A stretch of DNA of 40,803 nucleotides, taken from positions 26,022 through 66,824 of the forward strand of contig CAJOIV010000016.1 in assembly GCA_905234665.1 (NCBI GenBank). Reading direction: 5' to 3'. Position numbers and translations under genes: made by a program. This DNA comes from an uncultured Bacteroidales bacterium. Its GTDB lineage: Bacteria; Bacteroidota; Bacteroidia; Bacteroidales; P3. The notes under the pieces were generated by a model. The model had not been told where the DNA came from, did not search any database, and worked only from the letters and a program-made list of their open reading frames with translations. This document shows, in pieces, positions 1 to 7,055 of the stretch; the stretch's first letter is position 1; each line of letters begins with the position of its first letter.

Positions 1-63
1 GCTTGTGGTGTGGCATCCTGCTGCCCCGTCGGGGATTGTGGTGGGACTGTCAGGTCCTCGGCC

Positions 64-2910
64 TTATTCGGCGGACTGGGCCTCGGGCTTGAGGAAGATG
101 GTGGCGTAGTGCTTGAGGTTGATGAACTTCTTGGCAGCCTCCTGGATTTCCTTGGCGGTGACGCTCTTCACGATGGCCTCGTAGTCGTTGACCACATAGT
201 CGCGGCTCTCGTTGAAGCGGTAGGAAGCCATGATCTGGCCCATCCAGAAGCCGTTGTTCTGCTTGCTGTTCTGGCGGTTGATGATCTGCTGCTCCTGCAC
301 CTTGGCGAGGGTCTCGGCGTCGGGGCCCTTGGTGATGTAGGTGTTGAGGATTTCCAGAGCGGCGTTCTCGATGAGGGCGGCGCTGTCGGGGTTGCAGTTG
401 ATGTAGAAAACCCAATTGACCTCCTCATCGGGCAGACGGCTGTAGATGACGTTGACGCTGGGGCTGTAGGTGCCGCCCATCTTCTCGCGGATGATTTCGA
501 GAGCGGTGATTTCCATGCAGGCGCCGAGCTGGTCGATGATTTCGGCGTTCTTCGGCGAGTGCTTGTAGCCTTTCACGGTGCCGCCCATCAGCATGATGCC
601 CTGGTTGTCGGTACCCTTGTAGGCGGTGGCGCGGGCGTTGCCCTTGAAGTCGTAGTCTTTCAGCTTTTTCCACTTCTCGGCCTTGGCCTTGGTGGTGGGC
701 AGGTTGCCGAGGTATTTGGCGATGAGCTTGACGTCGTTGTCGCTGACGTTACCCACGAAGAAGAAGGTCTGGTGGGCGGCGTTGCTGAAGCGCTCCTTGA
801 AAATCTCATACATGCGGTCGAGGTTCAGGCTGTTGAGTTGGGCCTCGGTGGGAATCAGGATGGCGCGCGGGTCGCCGGGACGGACGGTCTCCATATATTT
901 CTGCAGGAAGACATACTGGGGGTTCTCGCCGATGAACTTGTACTGGTTGCGCATCTGGTCGAGGTTCTTGTCGAACGACTCCTGGTCCTTGCGCGGGCAG
1001 TCGTAGTACATGTAGAGCAACTGCAGCATGGTCTCGAGGTCCTTGGGCACGCAGTAGCCGTTGAAGCCCTGGGTCTCGCCGCTGATGCTGGGGCTGATGC
1101 TGAGGTTGACGCCTTTCAGTTTCTTCTTGAGCTGGGTGTTGTTGAACTGGCCGATACCGCAGTCGTCGATGAAGCCGGCGGCCTGGGCGGCATTGAAGTA
1201 TTCGGCATCGCTGTAGAGCGAGGTGCCGCCCCAAGCGAAGGAGTTCATCTGGATTTCGTCGTCCTTCAGTTCGGTTTTCTTGACGATGAACTTGACGCCG
1301 TTGGGCAGGGTGTATTCCTTATAGTCGAGGACGGTGTTGGTCTTCGAGAGGGTGGGGGTGACGTCAGAGAGCTGCTTGCTGAAGAGGGGCTCGTCCTTGA
1401 AGTTGTCGACCCAAGGCTCGAAGGTGCCCTTGCGAACCTTATTGTAGATGGCGAGGACATCCTTCTCGGTGGGGACGCGATAGCCCTCCTGCTTTGGGGC
1501 GGTGAGGTAGTAGACGAAGTTCTTGTCGGTGACCCAGGTCTTGATGAGGGCGTTGCACTCCTCGAGGGTGATTTCGGGGATGAACTCCTTGGCGTAGCTG
1601 TACTCCTTCATGATGCCGGGGATGACTTCACCCTCGAGGTAGTGGTTGGTGTACTCCTGGGCGAAGTTGTTGCTGTTGGTCTTGTTGGCCTCCTTGGCGC
1701 TCTTGCGGTAGTGCTCGAGCATCTCGTCCTTCTGGCGGTCGAGTTCGGTCTGGAGGAATCCGTGCTGCACGGCGCGGAAGATTTCGGTGAGGACGACCTC
1801 GGTGGCCTCCTCGATGCGGTTCTCCTTGGGGGCGCAGCTGCCGATGAAGGCGTCGCAGGAACGGCCGAGGAATCCGCCGTAGCCGCCGCCGGCATAGAGG
1901 AAGGGGGCGGTGGCCTTCTCAGAGAGTTCGTTGTAGCGTTCGTCGAGCATGCTGCTCACGAGGCTACGGACGAGTCTGGCGCGGTAGTCGCCGATGGTGC
2001 CCTGGGGAGCTTTCTGGTGTTTCCAGAAGAGCATCATGCTGGCGTTGGTGGCCTCCTTGTCGGTGGCGATGGCCACGAGGGGCTCATCGTTGCCGGGGAT
2101 GTCGAACTCGGGACGGGGACGGGGGTTGGCGACGGTCTTGCGGCTGTCGAAATACTCGTGGATTTTGGCCTCGACGGCGTTGACGTCGATGTCACCGACG
2201 ATGATGACGGCCTGCAGGTCGGGACGGTACCAGTCGTTGTAGAAGCGGGTGATGACGGGGCGCTGGAAGTTGCGGATGACCTCCTCGAGGCCGATGGGCA
2301 GGCGGTCGGCATACTTGGAGCCTTTCAGCATGATGGGCCAGGTGGCCTTGCGGAGGCGGTCCCGTGCGCCGAGGCCGCCGCGCCATTCTTCGAGGATGAC
2401 GCCGCGCTCGTGCTCAATCTCGTCCTGGTCGAAGAGCAGCTTCGAGGCCCAGCCGTCGAGGATTTTGTAACCCATCTCCATGAGCTCGGGGTTGTCGGCG
2501 GGGAGCTCCACATAGTAGACGGTCTCGTCGAACGAGGTCCAGGCGTTGATGCCGCGGCCGAACTCGATACCGTTCTTCTGCAGGGTGGAGATCATCTCGT
2601 TGCCCTTGTAGTACTGGGTGCCGTTGAAGGCCATGTGCTCGCAGAAGTGGGCCAGACCCTGCTGGTCGTCATCCTCGAGGATGGAGCCGGCGTTGGTCAC
2701 CAGGCGGAACTGGACGCGGTTCTCGGGCTTCTTGTTGGCGCGGATGTAGTAGGTCATGCCGTTGGCCAGCTTGCCGATTTTCACTTTCTTGTCGACGGGC
2801 ACCTTGGCGGTGAGGTCCGTCTTCTTTTCCGATGCCTTGCCCGAGGTCTGGGCGAAGGCCATGCTGCCGACGAAAACGACGAGCAGCAGAGTGGTCAGAA
2901 ATCTTTTCAT
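64..2910 (-). CDS. Secreted M16-family zinc metalloprotease (pitrilysin/insulinase type)
   Basis: The 948-residue product opens with a Sec signal peptide (about residues 1-20, ending AFAQ) and is therefore placed in the periplasm or envelope. The inverted zinc motif HFCEH lies at residues 88-92, with E91 as the catalytic base. The third zinc ligand is probably E175 in the segment ERGVILEE (168-175). The length fits the two-copy M16 architecture in which an N-terminal active half is followed by inactive M16_C-like repeats. Family members degrade peptides or small proteins in the periplasm. The start ATG at 2910 is followed directly by the signal peptide. It lies 40 bp downstream of the XRE gene on the same strand and could share its transcript. 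I see no promoter of its own in that gap. The substrate is unknown. Confidence 0.95.
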   Translation of the reverse strand: MKRFLTTLLLVVFVGSMAFAQTSGKASEKKTDLTAKVPVDKKVKIGKLANGMTYYIRANKKPENRVQFRLVTNAGSILEDDDQQGLAHFCEHMAFNGTQYYKGNEMISTLQKNGIEFGRGINAWTSFDETVYYVELPADNPELMEMGYKILDGWASKLLFDQDEIEHERGVILEEWRGGLGARDRLRKATWPIMLKGSKYADRLPIGLEEVIRNFQRPVITRFYNDWYRPDLQAVIIVGDIDVNAVEAKIHEYFDSRKTVANPRPRPEFDIPGNDEPLVAIATDKEATNASMMLFWKHQKAPQGTIGDYRARLVRSLVSSMLDERYNELSEKATAPFLYAGGGYGGFLGRSCDAFIGSCAPKENRIEEATEVVLTEIFRAVQHGFLQTELDRQKDEMLEHYRKSAKEANKTNSNNFAQEYTNHYLEGEVIPGIMKEYSYAKEFIPEITLEECNALIKTWVTDKNFVYYLTAPKQEGYRVPTEKDVLAIYNKVRKGTFEPWVDNFKDEPLFSKQLSDVTPTLSKTNTVLDYKEYTLPNGVKFIVKKTELKDDEIQMNSFAWGGTSLYSDAEYFNAAQAAGFIDDCGIGQFNNTQLKKKLKGVNLSISPSISGETQGFNGYCVPKDLETMLQLLYMYYDCPRKDQESFDKNLDQMRNQYKFIGENPQYVFLQKYMETVRPGDPRAILIPTEAQLNSLNLDRMYEIFKERFSNAAHQTFFFVGNVSDNDVKLIAKYLGNLPTTKAKAEKWKKLKDYDFKGNARATAYKGTDNQGIMLMGGTVKGYKHSPKNAEIIDQLGACMEITALEIIREKMGGTYSPSVNVIYSRLPDEEVNWVFYINCNPDSAALIENAALEILNTYITKGPDAETLAKVQEQQIINRQNSKQNNGFWMGQIMASYRFNESRDYVVNDYEAIVKSVTAKEIQEAAKKFINLKHYATIFLKPEAQSAE

Positions 2911-2950
2911 TGTGTGTTGGTGTTTTTATTGATTGAATTGTTGATGTCCT

Positions 2951-3178
2951 TTATTCCTTGTCGCCAGCTGGCAGCTGGTCGGGTTGGTATTCGAGTATGT
3001 CGCCGGGTTGGCAGTGGAGCTCTTCGCAGATGCGCTCGAGGGTGCTGAAGCGGATGGCGCGGGCCTTGCCGGTCTTGAGGATGGAGAGGTTGGCCGGGGT
3101 GATGTCGACGCGCGCGGCGAGATCGGTGAGGGAGATCTTCCGCTTGGCCATCATTACATCAAGGTTCACGATAATCAT
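2951..3178 (-). CDS. Small XRE/Cro-C1-type HTH regulator (YozG-like)
   Basis: This 75-residue protein is almost entirely one helix-turn-helix domain. The segment SLTDLAARVDITPANLSIL is a classic Cro/C1 helix-turn-helix, followed by TLERICEELHCQPGDILEY, the typical third and fourth helices of YozG-type regulators. It lies 15 bp downstream of a DUF2975 membrane protein gene. A DUF2975 protein paired with a YozG-like XRE protein is a recurrent arrangement in Firmicutes and Bacteroidota, where the membrane partner is thought to influence the regulator. Autoregulation through the inverted repeat at 3882-3897 is an inference. Targets are unknown. Confidence 0.9.
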   Translation of the reverse strand: MIIVNLDVMMAKRKISLTDLAARVDITPANLSILKTGKARAIRFSTLERICEELHCQPGDILEYQPDQLPAGDKE

Positions 3179-3193
3179 TGCCTCTCTCTTCTG

Positions 3194-3865
3194 TCAGATG
3201 GTTAGCTCCTGGTCTTCCTGCAGCTGGCGGCCGATGCGGAACACCTGGGTCATGAAGACGAGTGTGAGGCCGAAGAAGATGCGGGTGAAATGGATGGTGA
3301 AATGCACGTTGGGCTGCCAGGCGGTGCCCTGCAGCAGGTCGAGCGCCACGCGGCGTTCGAGGTAGGCGCTGGTGTCGAGCGCCAGCGAGGTGGCCATGAG
3401 CAGGATGCCCACCACGGTGAGCAGCACGATGTTGCGGGCGGGGAACACCATGTCGCGCTTGGCGCTGCGGTAGAAGCTGACAAGCACGATGGTGGTCAGT
3501 ACGAGGATGGCCGCTGCCGACAGGATTCCAAAGCCCTGCAGCACCATGACCCATACGATGCGGGGGTCGCGCCCGATGCGGTCGTCGCTGGTGAAGATGT
3601 CCACGTCGTAGCGGGCTATGTGGGTGTGCGCGGTGACGCCGTCGGTGGCGTCCTTGACGGGGCGTTCGGCCAAGTATATGCCGTCGTTGGCCACGAGGTC
3701 GGTGATGCGGAAGGCGTAGGTGGGGTCGGTGTCGGGGAACTGGGCGACGCGCGGACGATCGTGCATCTGCATCACGTCGCCGAAAAAGAGGCCGAGGCAG
3801 AGAATAAGCACGCCCCCTACCAGCAGGTAGAGTATGCGGATGTTGCGTATATTGTTGTTCTTCAT
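3194..3865 (-). CDS. DUF2975 family membrane protein
   Basis: The product has 223 residues from the ATG at 3865. I prefer this start to an upstream in-frame ATG at 3943 because a very good promoter (-7 box 3914-3921) lies between them, so the longer frame would not be fully transcribed. The protein starts with MKNNNIRNIRI and then has a hydrophobic segment (LLVGGVLILCLGLFFG). A soluble extracytoplasmic part of about 90 residues follows, then three more membrane segments that include GFGILSAAAILVLTTIVLV and NIVLLTVVGILLMATSL. This four-helix topology matches DUF2975. It probably forms a pair with the downstream XRE regulator; the function is not established. Confidence 0.8.
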   Translation of the reverse strand: MKNNNIRNIRILYLLVGGVLILCLGLFFGDVMQMHDRPRVAQFPDTDPTYAFRITDLVANDGIYLAERPVKDATDGVTAHTHIARYDVDIFTSDDRIGRDPRIVWVMVLQGFGILSAAAILVLTTIVLVSFYRSAKRDMVFPARNIVLLTVVGILLMATSLALDTSAYLERRVALDLLQGTAWQPNVHFTIHFTRIFFGLTLVFMTQVFRIGRQLQEDQELTI

Positions 3866-3881
3866 GGTACTATGAGCGTTT

Positions 3882-3897
3882 GGCGAAACCTTTCGCC
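3882..3897 (-). promoter_or_regulatory. Inverted repeat in the leader of DUF2975-XRE (candidate operator)
   Basis: The sequence GGCGAAA-CC-TTTCGCC is a perfect 7-bp inverted repeat. It lies in the untranslated leader between the predicted promoter at 3914-3943 and the DUF2975 start at 3865. Its position just downstream of the promoter fits an operator for the small XRE protein encoded in the same transcript, or an RNA hairpin. The link to that regulator is inference. Confidence 0.4.
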
Positions 3898-3913
3898 TCT
3901 CTGTTCCAAAATG

Positions 3914-3943
3914 CAAAGATAACAATATTTTCCGAGATAGCAA
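3914..3943 (-). promoter_or_regulatory. Bacteroidota-type promoter for DUF2975-XRE
   Basis: On the minus strand a TTG (3941-3943) is followed by exactly 19 bp and then TATCTTTG (3914-3921). This matches the Bacteroidota housekeeping consensus TTG-N19-TAnnTTTG. Transcription would start a few bases downstream, about 45 bp before the DUF2975 start codon. Confidence 0.8.
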
Positions 3944-4005
3944 GAAAAATATCGTTTATCAATAATTGGCCTATCCCTGACGCCCGTGCAGACTATCCAT
4001 TCATA

Positions 4006-4101
4006 TTACAGTTATATTATACTTATATTGTAGTTATATTATACATCGTGGTATAACTATAGTATAACTATAATATAACTTCAATATAACTATGGTATAT
4101 G
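4006..4101. repeat. Inverted array of 11-bp iterons
   Basis: The right half (4052-4095) holds four consecutive 11-bp units of the type TATAACTATAR, followed by a partial unit. The left half (4006-4044) holds three 11-bp units and a partial one in the opposite orientation (type TTRTAGTTATA), and about seven unrelated bases lie at the centre. It is AT-rich in a GC-rich region. It occupies the divergent 375-bp gap between the DUF2975 start (3865) and the porin start (4241). The rest of that gap holds the DUF2975 promoter, a G-rich tract at about 4102-4168, and the porin promoter and operator. No gene is visible in it. Confidence 0.85.
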
Positions 4102-4169
4102 TAAGGAGGGCGTTGGGAGGGCAGGGAGGGGGAGCGGGGAGGTCGGAAGAGGGGTGGGGCGAGGGAGGA

Positions 4170-4189
4170 AATCACTAACATTAGTGATT
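4170..4189. promoter_or_regulatory. Perfect 9-2-9 palindrome, candidate operator of the porin-imelysin locus
   Basis: The sequence AATCACTAACATTAGTGATT consists of two perfect 9-bp arms separated by 2 bp. It directly overlaps the TTG of the predicted -33 box (4188-4190) of the downstream gene, which is where a repressor would bind. The genes downstream suggest an iron- or heme-responsive regulator, but the sequence is not an obvious canonical Fur box, so the regulator is unknown. Confidence 0.6.
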
Positions 4190-4218
4190 GTGCGGGTGGC
4201 GGGGAATGGCGAACTTTG
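4188..4218 (+). promoter_or_regulatory. Probable promoter of the porin-imelysin-DHOR-CcsBA locus
   Basis: TTG at 4188-4190 is followed by 20 bp and GAACTTTG (4211-4218), which has one mismatch to TAnnTTTG. It lies 22 bp upstream of the ATG at 4241. The imperfect -7 box and the overlapping palindrome suggest a regulated promoter. Confidence 0.5.
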
Positions 4219-4240
4219 CGGTAATCAAAATCGATATGTC

Positions 4241-5525
4241 ATGGATATGAAAGTATTGCCTAAATTATTTGTATTTTGTTGGTTAAGCCTCTGTGCCGTC
4301 ACGGCGGCACAGGGGCAGGACGACACTGCGGCGCGCCCGTCGAGGCTCACTATTGGTGGGTATGGCGAGGCGGTCTACAGCCGTCATTTCTATAGCGACA
4401 ACGTTTTACCCCGACCGGTATACCGAGAATTCGGGATACGGGCGCGTCGACCTGCCGCATGCCGTCATCATGCTGGGCTACGACTTCGGCCACGGCTGGA
4501 GCATGGGCACCGAGGTGGAATTCGAGCACGGGGGCGTGGAGGCCGCCGTCGAGAAGGAGACCGAGGAGACGGGCGAGTTCGAGCAGGAGGTGGAGCGCGG
4601 CGGCGAGGTGGCGCTGGAGCAGTTCTGGCTGCAGAAGAGCTTCGGCAAGGCCCTCAACATCCGCGCGGGCCACATCGTCGTGCCCGTGGGCATGACCAAC
4701 AACGGCCACCTGCCCACGCAGTTCTTCACCGTCTACCGTCCCGAGGGCGAGAACACCATCATGCCCTGCACCTGGCACGAGACGGGCCTCAGCCTCTGGG
4801 GCCGCGCGGGAGCGTGGCGCTACGAGGTGCAGCTGCTGCCGGGGCTGAACAGCAACCTCTTCAACGCCTCGGGGTGGGTGCACAACGGGAGCGCGTCGCC
4901 CTACGAGTTCCGTCCCGCCAACAGCGTGGCGGGGGCCGTGCGGGTCGACTGGACGGGAGTCCGCGGCCTGCGCATGAGCCTCAGCGGCTATGCGGGCAAC
5001 AGCTTCGCCAACGACATCGTCACCGAGCAGTATCCCGAGACCTCTAAATATTATGGTGCGCGCGCGACGGTGCTCATCGGCTGTTTCGACTTCGCCTTCC
5101 AGAACAAGTACTTCATGGTGCGCGGCAACGCCGACTACGGATACCTCTCGGACGCCGCCCTCGTCTCGACGCGCAACAAGAACCAGACCACCATGACCGG
5201 CAACCCCTACCAGCACACCCCCGTGGGCCAGCACGCCTACGACCTCGCCCACGAGGTGGGCCTCGACCTGTTGGCCTGGAGCCCTACCACCCAAAGGCTC
5301 TACCTCTTCGGGCGGGTGGACAGGTACGACAGCTTCCTGCCGGCGGAGGGGTTTGCCGACATCGAGTGGACGGGCCGCACGGTCTACACCGCGGGCATCA
5401 ACTGGTTCCCCCTGCCCGAGGTGTGCATCAAGGCCGAGTACGGCTACCGCCAGCTCAAGGCGCAGTACAACCCCGAGCCGTGGGTCGCCGTGGGCGTGAC
5501 CTGGGCGGGATTCTTCGGGAAGTGA
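4241..5525 (+). pseudogene. Outer-membrane beta-barrel porin, interrupted by a +1 frameshift
   Basis: The reading frame starts at ATG 4241 (or 4247) with a signal peptide (KVLPKLFVFCWLSLCAVTAAQGQ) and continues to about SRHFYSDN, near base 4402. The rest of the protein is in the next frame and runs to the stop at 5525. Removing one T from the run at 4404-4407 (gTTTTaCCCC) would join them as SDN-VYPDRYTEN and give a 427-residue protein. The body shows alternating aromatic strands typical of a porin, similar to phosphate-selective porin O/P or related families, and ends in GVTWAGFFGK. As read, translation from the signal peptide enters a wrong frame that stops at 5047. The cause may be a real null or phase-variable allele or a sequencing error. 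It heads a cluster with imelysin and di-heme proteins. Confidence 0.8.
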
Positions 5526-5551
5526 AAATTGAAAATTGAGAATTGAAAATT
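5524..5551. repeat. Heptamer array (GARAATT x4) after the porin gene
   Basis: Four units of seven bases (GAAAATT, GAAAATT, GAGAATT, GAAAATT) follow the porin stop codon; the last two bases of the TGA are the first two of the array. The same family recurs at 15834-15861, 16408-16435, 37040-37053 and, inside a gene, at 38687-38721. Confidence 0.85.
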
Positions 5552-5557
5552 GGAAGA

Positions 5558-5682
5558 ACACACTCCTCAGTCAGCAAAGCTGACAGCTCCCCTAACTTAG
5601 GGGAGCAGCTTGAGATACTGACTGCGGCAGCCGCTCCTCCCCTAAGTTAGGGGAGGTGGCCCGAAGGGCCGGAGGAGTGTGT
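5558..5682. repeat. Dispersed multi-hairpin palindromic element, copy 1
   Basis: This 125-bp element has terminal inverted repeats (ACACACTCCT / AGGAGTGTGT). Between them lie four hairpins in order: GTCAGC-aaa-GCTGAC; CTCCCCTAA-c-TTAGGGGAG (5587-5605); a similar hairpin CTCCCCTAA-g-TTAGGGGAG (5637-5655); and GGCCC-gaa-GGGCC. It sits 44 bp before the imelysin start and would lie in its leader RNA. There is no open frame for a transposase, so it resembles a non-autonomous (MITE- or REP-like) element. Confidence 0.9.
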
Positions 5683-5726
5683 CACTAACCGCGAAACATA
5701 TCAACATTAAACATATCAACAAAAAG

Positions 5727-6896
5727 ATGAAAAGAACATTTATCAGACTCTGCATGGCGGTGGCCGTTACGGCCATGGCCTTCGCCTTTGCCTCTTGCAA
5801 GGACGAGAACAAGGACAACCCCCCGGAGGACACCAGCGACAAGACTGCCGCCGTTGTGGCCTCGCAGTTCGTGGACCACGCCGTGGCCCCCACCTACACG
5901 GCCCTGGCCGAGCGCGCCGAGCAGCTGGCCTCGCAGCTGGCGGCCCTCAAGGCAACCCCCACCCAGACGGGCCTTGAGGAGGCCTGCAACACCTTCCTCG
6001 CCGCCCGCGAGGAATGGGAGAAGAGCGAGGCGTTCCTCTTCGGTGCCGCGGGCGACTTCGGCATCGACCCCCACATCGACTCTTGGCCCCTCGACGAGGA
6101 TGCCTTCGCCACCCTCATGAACAGCCCCGCCATGCTCGCGGCACTGGATGCCGAGGATGGCGACGTGGTGGCGGGCGAACGCCTCGGCAACGCCCTGCTG
6201 GGCTTCCACGGCATCGAGTACATCCTCTTCGCCGACGGCCACGCCAAGAACGTGTCCGACATCACCGCCAGCCAGTGGACCTATGTCGCCGCCGTGGCGG
6301 GCGACCTGCGCAACCGCTGCTACCAGCTCGAGGTGGGCTGGCTGGGCGGCAAGGCCCCGGCCTCGCACATCGCCAAACTCGACGACATCGAACTGGCCTA
6401 CACCGTGGCGGGCAGCGGCAACAGCTACGGCGACAACATGAAGAACGCCGGCCAGGCGGGCAGCACCTACATGAGCCGCAAGGCCGCCGTCATGGCCATC
6501 GTGCAGGGCTGCAGCGACATTGCCGACGAGGTGGGCAGCTCCAAAATCTACAGTGCCTGGCACGGCGAGGACATCACCTACATCGAGAGCCCCTACAGCC
6601 ACATGTCCATCACCGACTTCCACAACAACATCGTCAGCATCCAGAACGCCTACCTGGGCGGCGTCGAGGGCCAGCGCGACGACAGCAAGTCGGTGCACGC
6701 CTTCGTGAAGGACATCAACAGTTCGCTCGACGCGCGCGTCATCACCGCCATCAACAACGCCCTGGCCAAGATTGACGCCATGCCCGCACCCTTCGTGCAG
6801 CACTATGCCGACGCCGCCAACGGCGAAGCCGTGGAGGCCTGCAACGCCCTCAGCGAGGTCCTCGACGAGGTGATTGAAACGATAAGGAAGAACTAA
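5727..6896 (+). CDS. Imelysin-family (peptidase M75-like) lipoprotein
   Basis: The 389-residue product from ATG 5727 starts MKRTFIRLC and has a lipobox ending FAS-C24, so it should be a membrane-anchored lipoprotein. The signature GxHxxE occurs as GFHGIE at residues 159-164. This motif defines imelysin/EfeO-like proteins, which are linked to iron or heme uptake; despite the M75 name, protease activity is doubtful. An upstream in-frame ATG at 5679 lies within the palindromic repeat and lacks a signal peptide at the N-terminus, so it was rejected. The gene lies between a broken porin and a di-heme lipoprotein on the same strand, which supports an iron/heme role. Confidence 0.92.
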   Translation: MKRTFIRLCMAVAVTAMAFAFASCKDENKDNPPEDTSDKTAAVVASQFVDHAVAPTYTALAERAEQLASQLAALKATPTQTGLEEACNTFLAAREEWEKSEAFLFGAAGDFGIDPHIDSWPLDEDAFATLMNSPAMLAALDAEDGDVVAGERLGNALLGFHGIEYILFADGHAKNVSDITASQWTYVAAVAGDLRNRCYQLEVGWLGGKAPASHIAKLDDIELAYTVAGSGNSYGDNMKNAGQAGSTYMSRKAAVMAIVQGCSDIADEVGSSKIYSAWHGEDITYIESPYSHMSITDFHNNIVSIQNAYLGGVEGQRDDSKSVHAFVKDINSSLDARVITAINNALAKIDAMPAPFVQHYADAANGEAVEACNALSEVLDEVIETIRKN

Positions 6897-6906
6897 TAAT
6901 TGAAAG

Positions 6907-7030
6907 ACACACTCCTCAGTCAGCAGAGCTGACAGCTCCCCTAACTTAGGGGAGCAGCCAGAGATACAACTGCGACAGCCACTCCTCCCCTAAGTTAGGG
7001 GAGGTGGTCCGAAGGACCGGAGGAGTCTGT
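6907..7030. repeat. Dispersed multi-hairpin palindromic element, copy 2
   Basis: This 124-bp copy has the same order of hairpins as copy 1. The first loop reads AGA instead of AAA, and the last hairpin is GGTCC-gaa-GGACC instead of GGCCC-gaa-GGGCC, so its stem pairing is kept by a double change. The right terminus has one mismatch (AGGAGTCTGT). It ends 25 bp before the start of the di-heme protein gene and separates it from imelysin. Confidence 0.9.
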
Positions 7031-7055
7031 AAAACCAAAAAAGAAAATAGACATC

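Noticed and set aside
10..3048. A 1012-codon open frame on the plus strand
   Set aside because: It is exactly antisense to the M16 protease gene and its product is a low-complexity mix of G, V, L, A, D and E, as expected from reverse reading of GC-rich codons. It has no family resemblance.
4006..4101. Replication origin
   Set aside because: Although iteron-like, there is no initiator gene and no DnaA-box cluster visible. It is kept only as an unusual repeat.
4400..4415. Programmed ribosomal frameshift in the porin
   Set aside because: The site lacks a rare-codon or pseudoknot context that I can identify, and porins are not known to use one. A mutation or sequencing error is simpler.
4350..5561. 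A 403-codon minus-strand frame opposite the porin
   Set aside because: It is a codon-bias shadow. The plus strand has a porin-like sequence with coherent beta strands, the minus product none.
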